DNA of 7,758 nucleotides. Origin: an uncultured Prevotella sp. Its GTDB lineage: Bacteria; Bacteroidota; Bacteroidia; Bacteroidales; Bacteroidaceae. This document shows positions 4,851-7,758 of this stretch, in pieces. Position 1 is the stretch's first letter; each line of letters starts with the position of its first letter. A program made the position numbers and the translations under genes. The notes under the pieces were generated by a model, which searched no databases, had not been told where the DNA came from, and worked only from the letters and a program-made list of their open reading frames with translations. Location of the stretch: positions 1 through 7,758 of the forward strand of contig CATXJC010000067.1 of NCBI GenBank assembly GCA_958369755.1. The letters run 5' to 3'.

Positions 4851-6383
4851 TTAATGGATATCAGACTCTTCTGCTGCTGATGCTTTGTTTTCCCTGGGTT
4901 GTGGGTTGGGTACGAAGCCAAGGATGGCAACCAGACAACTCATCAGAGGACTGATGATGTTGAAGAAGCAGAAGGGGAGATAGACAAGTGTCGGGATACC
5001 AAGAACCGTACTCTGCGTCATACCGCAGGCTGTCCATGGAACCAATACGCTCGTTACGGTAGCGCTATCCTCTGTACTTCGGCTCAAGAGTTCCGGACGA
5101 TAGCCTCGTTCGGCATATTCATCCTTATAGATAGATGCATTCATAATAATGCTCAGGAACTGGTCACCCATAACGAGATTGAGCAAGACACCTGATGTCA
5201 CGGTGCTGCAGACAAGTGATACGGTGCTGTGGATGCTTTTCAGGAGCATGTGGGTAATGGCGTGGAGCATGCCGCTGGCTACCATACATGAACCGAAACA
5301 CATGGCACAGAGAATGAGCCAGATGGTATTGAGCATGCCAGCCATACCTCGGGTGGCTACGAGATCATTGATGTTAGCCATACCGCAATCTACCTGGGTA
5401 TGGGTATAGCAGGTGGTCATGATTCCTTCAAAGAGGCTTTTGGCAGAGATGCTGTCTTCACCTGCTATCCCTACAAGTACTTCCGGCTGGAGAATGAGGG
5501 CACAGATGCATGCTGAAAGGGCTGAAAGAAGAAGTGTGATGAGGGATGGCGTCTTACGGTAGATGAGCCATCCTGTAAAAGCCGGAACGAGCATGGTAAA
5601 CAAGGAGATATTGAATCCATGGCTCAGACCGGTAAGATACTGGCTTATATCCACTGGCTTGGAATCATAACAGAGTCCGATGATGAGATAGAGTACCAGC
5701 GAGAGCAGGATGCTTGGTATGGTAGTATAGAGCATATAGCGGATATGTGAGAAGAGATCCGCTCCGGCTATACTCGAAGCAAGGACGGTGGTATCGCTCA
5801 TTGGCGAGAGTTTATCCCCGAAATAGGCACCGGAGATAATAGCTCCAGCGGTGTAGGGGGCTGGTATTCCCAGGGCATCACCGATTCCCATCAGAGCAAT
5901 ACCGATGGTGGCAATAGTGGTCCATGAGGTTCCCGTCATCACAGAAATGATGCTGGAGATGATGCATGCGCAGGGAAGGAAAAAGGTTGGCGACATGATC
6001 TGTACACCATAATATATCAATGTGGGTACCACACCACTGATCATCCAGGTAGCTGACATCATTCCGATGAGCAGCAGGATCAGGATAGATACTCCGGCAT
6101 CGCCCACCGTCTTTTTGATCATCTCTTCAAAGATATTCCATTTCATCCTATAGATGCCCATGCCGAGTGCCACACATACGGCAGTGGCTATCATAAGGGC
6201 CACCTGGGAGGCACCGGCCAGGGCATCGTCAGGGAAGAGTTTGACAACCAGGACGATGAGGGCGATAAGTACTGCCAGTGGTATGACAGAAATGAAAGGA
6301 TTTGGTCCCACAGACTGCTGAGGTGAGCAGGATACCTGATTCTCTGCAGCTTGAGATTTCTGTTTCTTTTCTTCTTGTTCCAT
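4851..6383 (-). CDS. nhaC: Na+/H+ antiporter NhaC
   Basis: This is a 510-aa inner-membrane protein with about 11-12 hydrophobic segments after a polar N-terminus of about 28 residues. Motifs specific to the NhaC family are in place: MTGTSWTTIATIG (149-161), GAIISGAYFGDKLSPMSDTT (180-199), ASSIAGADLFSHIRYMLYTT (202-221), and near the C-terminus MGDQFLSIIMN (405-415), LLSRSTEDSATVTSVLVPW (432-450). The GDKLSPMSDT segment holds acidic residues thought to take part in ion binding. The family exchanges Na+ for H+ and supports growth in salt or at alkaline pH. Length is normal for the family and no lesion is seen. The ATG at 6383 has only a weak purine tract (AAGAGAG) before it. The gene lies 61 nt after ogt and 39 nt before the DUF4186 gene, all on the minus strand. 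No own promoter was found, so co-transcription from 7259-7266 is likely. Confidence 0.92.
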   Translation of the reverse strand: MEQEEKKQKSQAAENQVSCSPQQSVGPNPFISVIPLAVLIALIVLVVKLFPDDALAGASQVALMIATAVCVALGMGIYRMKWNIFEEMIKKTVGDAGVSILILLLIGMMSATWMISGVVPTLIYYGVQIMSPTFFLPCACIISSIISVMTGTSWTTIATIGIALMGIGDALGIPAPYTAGAIISGAYFGDKLSPMSDTTVLASSIAGADLFSHIRYMLYTTIPSILLSLVLYLIIGLCYDSKPVDISQYLTGLSHGFNISLFTMLVPAFTGWLIYRKTPSLITLLLSALSACICALILQPEVLVGIAGEDSISAKSLFEGIMTTCYTHTQVDCGMANINDLVATRGMAGMLNTIWLILCAMCFGSCMVASGMLHAITHMLLKSIHSTVSLVCSTVTSGVLLNLVMGDQFLSIIMNASIYKDEYAERGYRPELLSRSTEDSATVTSVLVPWTACGMTQSTVLGIPTLVYLPFCFFNIISPLMSCLVAILGFVPNPQPRENKASAAEESDIH

Positions 6384-6444
6384 TTTTAATACTCTCTTAT
6401 TGACTTGATGTTCATTTCTTTTATTTTTTGTCTTTTTTATTTTC

Positions 6445-6978
6445 TTATTTGAAAATCAACATTTTATGTTGTTTTTGTTCTGCTTCAATCTCTAATAACC
6501 TTCTCTTTGCATCCAATCCTCCGGCAAAACCTGTAAGGAGATGATTGCTTCCGATAACACGATGGCAGGGAATGAAAATGCTGATGCCATTAGCGCCGAT
6601 GGCACCTGCCACGGCTCTTGTGCCATTGGAATTACCCAAACTTATGGCTATTTCCTTATAGCTCCTTGTTTCTCCGTAGGGGATGTTGAGCAATGCACGC
6701 CATACTTTTTTCTGAAAATCGGTTCCTATAGGGTGCAACGGAATATCGAATGTCCTGCGGCTGCCGGTGAAATGTTCATTCAGTTGCTTCTTGGCCAGTT
6801 CCAGGATAGGGGATGTTTCTATCTTGAACTCAGCCTTCATATACCGCGAAAGCCGAAGCTTATTGCGCTCTGAACATGGCATTTCATTCCAATCACAAAG
6901 GCACAATTCATCGTCCACCGATGCCAGGATGATTTCTCCACAAGGCGAACTGTAATATTGGATGCTTACTTGCTGCAT
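6445..6978 (-). CDS. ogt: Methylated-DNA-protein cysteine methyltransferase
   Basis: This 177-aa enzyme takes the alkyl group from O6-alkylguanine in DNA onto its own cysteine in a one-time reaction. The N-terminal part (about 1-80) has the loose ribonuclease-like fold region starting YYSSPCGEIIL. The C-terminal domain is clear: FQKKVWRALLNIPYGETRSY (88-107), the helix-turn-helix with the arginine finger RAVAGAIGAN (121-130), and the active site IPCHRVIG with cysteine 138. GFAGGLDAKRRLLEIE (150-165) completes the signature. No AraC or AlkA domain is attached, so it is an Ogt/MGMT type and not a full Ada regulator. It follows the XRE gene by 47 nt with no promoter seen in the gap, which supports co-transcription. 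The ATG at 6978 lacks a clear Shine-Dalgarno site. All key residues are present. Confidence 0.93.
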   Translation of the reverse strand: MQQVSIQYYSSPCGEIILASVDDELCLCDWNEMPCSERNKLRLSRYMKAEFKIETSPILELAKKQLNEHFTGSRRTFDIPLHPIGTDFQKKVWRALLNIPYGETRSYKEIAISLGNSNGTRAVAGAIGANGISIFIPCHRVIGSNHLLTGFAGGLDAKRRLLEIEAEQKQHKMLIFK

Positions 6979-7025
6979 TATATCAGATACGATTGAACAG
7001 ATTCTTATTTTTCATACAATTTATT

Positions 7026-7226
7026 TTAAACGGTTTGACGAATCTCATATTTAACCTCCATGCCAAGGATATCCATGATTTTTTCAACCGTCGATAGGGA
7101 AGGGTTGCCTTTACCGCTCTCTATTTTCTTGATGGTTGAAATGGCTATCTCAGACATGTCAGCGAGGTCTTGCTGGGTAATCCTCAAGGCCTTACGCTGC
7201 AATTTCATTACTTCTTGAATTTTCAT
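7026..7226 (-). CDS. Small XRE-family regulator (HipB-like)
   Basis: This 66-aa protein is essentially one Cro/C1-type helix-turn-helix: LRITQQDLADMS is the first part, EIAISTIKKIESGKGNPSLS the recognition helix and its following turn, and TVEKIMDILGMEVKYEI the closing helix and strand. Its length and the EVKYEI-type end resemble small HipB-like regulators that often precede HipA kinases in Bacteroidales. No HipA gene is present here; the next gene is ogt. It may therefore be an orphan regulator of this operon. Two similar 17-nt sites flank its promoter (7238-7254 and 7301-7317) and are candidate operators for autorepression. The start at 7226 is the first ATG and preserves the full domain. 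Confidence 0.85.
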   Translation of the reverse strand: MKIQEVMKLQRKALRITQQDLADMSEIAISTIKKIESGKGNPSLSTVEKIMDILGMEVKYEIRQTV

Positions 7227-7237
7227 ACCAAGTAGTG

Positions 7238-7254
7238 TATTATATTGTACTTTT
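7238..7254. promoter_or_regulatory. Putative operator, proximal copy
   Basis: TATTATATTGTACTTTT here and TAATATATTGTTCTTTT at 7301-7317 agree at 15 of 17 positions in the same orientation, 63 nt apart. They bracket the XRE promoter. AT-rich chance similarity is possible. Confidence 0.4.
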
Positions 7255-7258
7255 CCTG

Positions 7259-7266
7259 CAAAGGTA
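7259..7266 (-). promoter_or_regulatory. Promoter -7 box of the XRE-ogt-nhaC operon
   Basis: The minus strand reads TACCTTTG at 7266-7259, matching TAnnTTTG, about 33 nt before the XRE start. The best -33 candidate is CTTG at 7292-7289, 22 nt upstream, which is weak. A weak promoter between two repeated sites fits a regulated, rather than constitutive, unit. Confidence 0.55.
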
Positions 7267-7300
7267 GCAAAAAAAATCCTAGATTACGCAAGAAAAGGTA

Positions 7301-7317
7301 TAATATATTGTTCTTTT
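7301..7317. promoter_or_regulatory. Putative operator, distal copy
   Basis: TAATATATTGTTCTTTT is the partner of the site at 7238-7254, placed upstream of the -7 and -33 region of the XRE promoter. Confidence 0.4.
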
Positions 7318-7380
7318 ATAAAAAATTATAAGTTCCTGGGATTTTTCTTGGTTATTTGCCATTGAATATTGTTTTTTTCT

Positions 7381-7388
7381 TAACTTTG
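7381..7388 (+). promoter_or_regulatory. Candidate upstream -7 box
   Basis: TAACTTTG followed by CA is a full -7 match. The nearest TTTG is at 7355-7358, 22 nt upstream, slightly too far. What it would transcribe is unclear: the next ATGs (7413, 7424) open only tiny frames, so it would give a long leader or a small RNA. Confidence 0.4.
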
Positions 7389-7580
7389 CATACACAATTC
7401 ATTATAGAAGTTATGTGAACGGATGATTTCGCTGTTTTTCTTTTGAACTACTAAACGTAATTGCAACTATTTTTCTCCGTTTTTATGCAAATTCTTGCAG
7501 AAAAGTAAGCAAAAAAGATAAAATTGCAGCAAAAAGCAATAATTTTTGGGATTTTATGCTTGATATTGTAGAAAAAGTCT

Positions 7581-7588
7581 TAACTTTG
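7581..7588 (+). promoter_or_regulatory. Likely promoter -7 box of the gene at 7740
   Basis: TAACTTTG is an exact consensus match. CTTG at 7559-7562, 18 nt upstream, is the best -33 candidate. Transcription from here would leave a leader of about 145 nt before the ATG. Confidence 0.55.
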
Positions 7589-7637
7589 CAGCGGATTTGA
7601 GAGGATAAGCGGTTTTTGGCTGACAAAACGGTGAAAG

Positions 7638-7675
7638 ATCATCGGGCTGGAAGATGAGAAATCATCGGGCTGGAA
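7638..7675 (+). repeat. Two 15-nt direct repeats in the leader
   Basis: ATCATCGGGCTGGAA occurs at 7638-7652 and again at 7661-7675, with period 23. The repeats are identical and richer in G and C than their surroundings. They lie in the presumed leader of the gene starting at 7740. Confidence 0.7.
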
Positions 7676-7739
7676 AGGAGCATCCCTTCTTTTCCATAAG
7701 ATTCACTTATAACAACTTTATAAATTAAAAGATTCGATT

Positions 7740-7758
7740 ATGAAAGTAGCAATTGTTG
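7740..7758 (+). CDS. Start of a gene running off the right edge
   Basis: ATG at 7740 is followed by codons for KVAIV and one further G. A beta strand of this form starts many Rossmann-fold enzymes, for example aspartate-semialdehyde dehydrogenase or UDP-glucose dehydrogenase, in which a glycine comes next. Six codons do not allow a choice. A promoter at 7581-7588 supports that this is a real start. Confidence 0.55.

Larger units (their letters stand above)
7227..7739. other. 513-nt intergenic region
   Basis: No gene-sized frame is visible. The left part holds the XRE promoter and the two putative operators. The right part is plus-strand regulatory sequence with two TAACTTTG boxes (7381-7388, 7581-7588), several TTGCA/TGCAA words between 7460 and 7540, and a 15-nt direct repeat at 7638-7675. 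The long leader before the gene at 7740 may carry regulation. Confidence 0.6.

Noticed and set aside
4338..5409. Plus-strand frames opposite the DUF4186 and nhaC genes
   Set aside because: They are mirror frames of strongly conserved genes on the minus strand.
6541..6955. Plus-strand frames opposite ogt
   Set aside because: The minus strand carries the full PCHRV active-site signature, so these are antisense shadows.
7638..7675. CRISPR-like repeats
   Set aside because: There are only two 15-nt units with an 8-nt gap, and no cas genes.

Overview
The window looks like a chromosomal segment of a Bacteroidota bacterium, most likely Prevotella/Segatella-like. The grounds are repeated TAnnTTTG promoter boxes (several TAACTTTG) with TTTG or TTG about 19-20 nt upstream, AT-rich spacers, few strong Shine-Dalgarno sites, and protein families common in gut Bacteroidales. 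The genus is an inference from style, not from a marker gene.

Left part (about 1-4330) is a patchwork of accessory and decaying genes. In order it holds: a promoter firing out of the left edge (-); an isolated 17-bp hairpin; a promoter and an unrecognised 191-aa protein (+); a DUF1810 gene broken by a one-base frameshift (+); a bidirectional hairpin terminator; a ParE/RelE-type toxin and its antitoxin (-); a divergent promoter region; a GH25 lysozyme relic that keeps only its membrane anchor and C-terminal end (+); a perfect 13-bp hairpin terminator; a lysozyme-like (GH24/T4-type by eye) lipoprotein gene split by a one-base frameshift (-); and a second, shorter copy of the divergent promoter block joined directly to a second copy of the GH25 tail.

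The most unusual structure is this repetition. A 75-nt block carrying a minus-strand promoter occurs at 2365-2439 and 3969-4041. A 91-nt GH25 tail occurs at 2829-2919 and 4041-4131 with only four mismatches. The promoter of the GH25 relic is also repeated (54 of 69 positions by hand) in front of the 191-aa gene. This suggests a divergent 'promoter plus cell-wall hydrolase' cassette that was duplicated and is eroding, next to a toxin-antitoxin pair.

Right part (4332-7226) is orderly and visibly less AT-rich. Four genes on the minus strand form a probable operon: small XRE regulator, ogt-type DNA alkyltransferase, NhaC Na+/H+ antiporter, and a DUF4186 protein. The regulator's promoter is flanked by two similar 17-nt sites that could be its operators. 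A 513-nt non-coding stretch follows, with two TAACTTTG boxes on the plus strand and a 15-nt repeat. The first six codons of a plus-strand gene close the window.

I see no rRNA, tRNA, CRISPR array, integrase or transposase. No clearly new defence or signalling system is proven. The repeated divergent cassette is the best candidate for follow-up.
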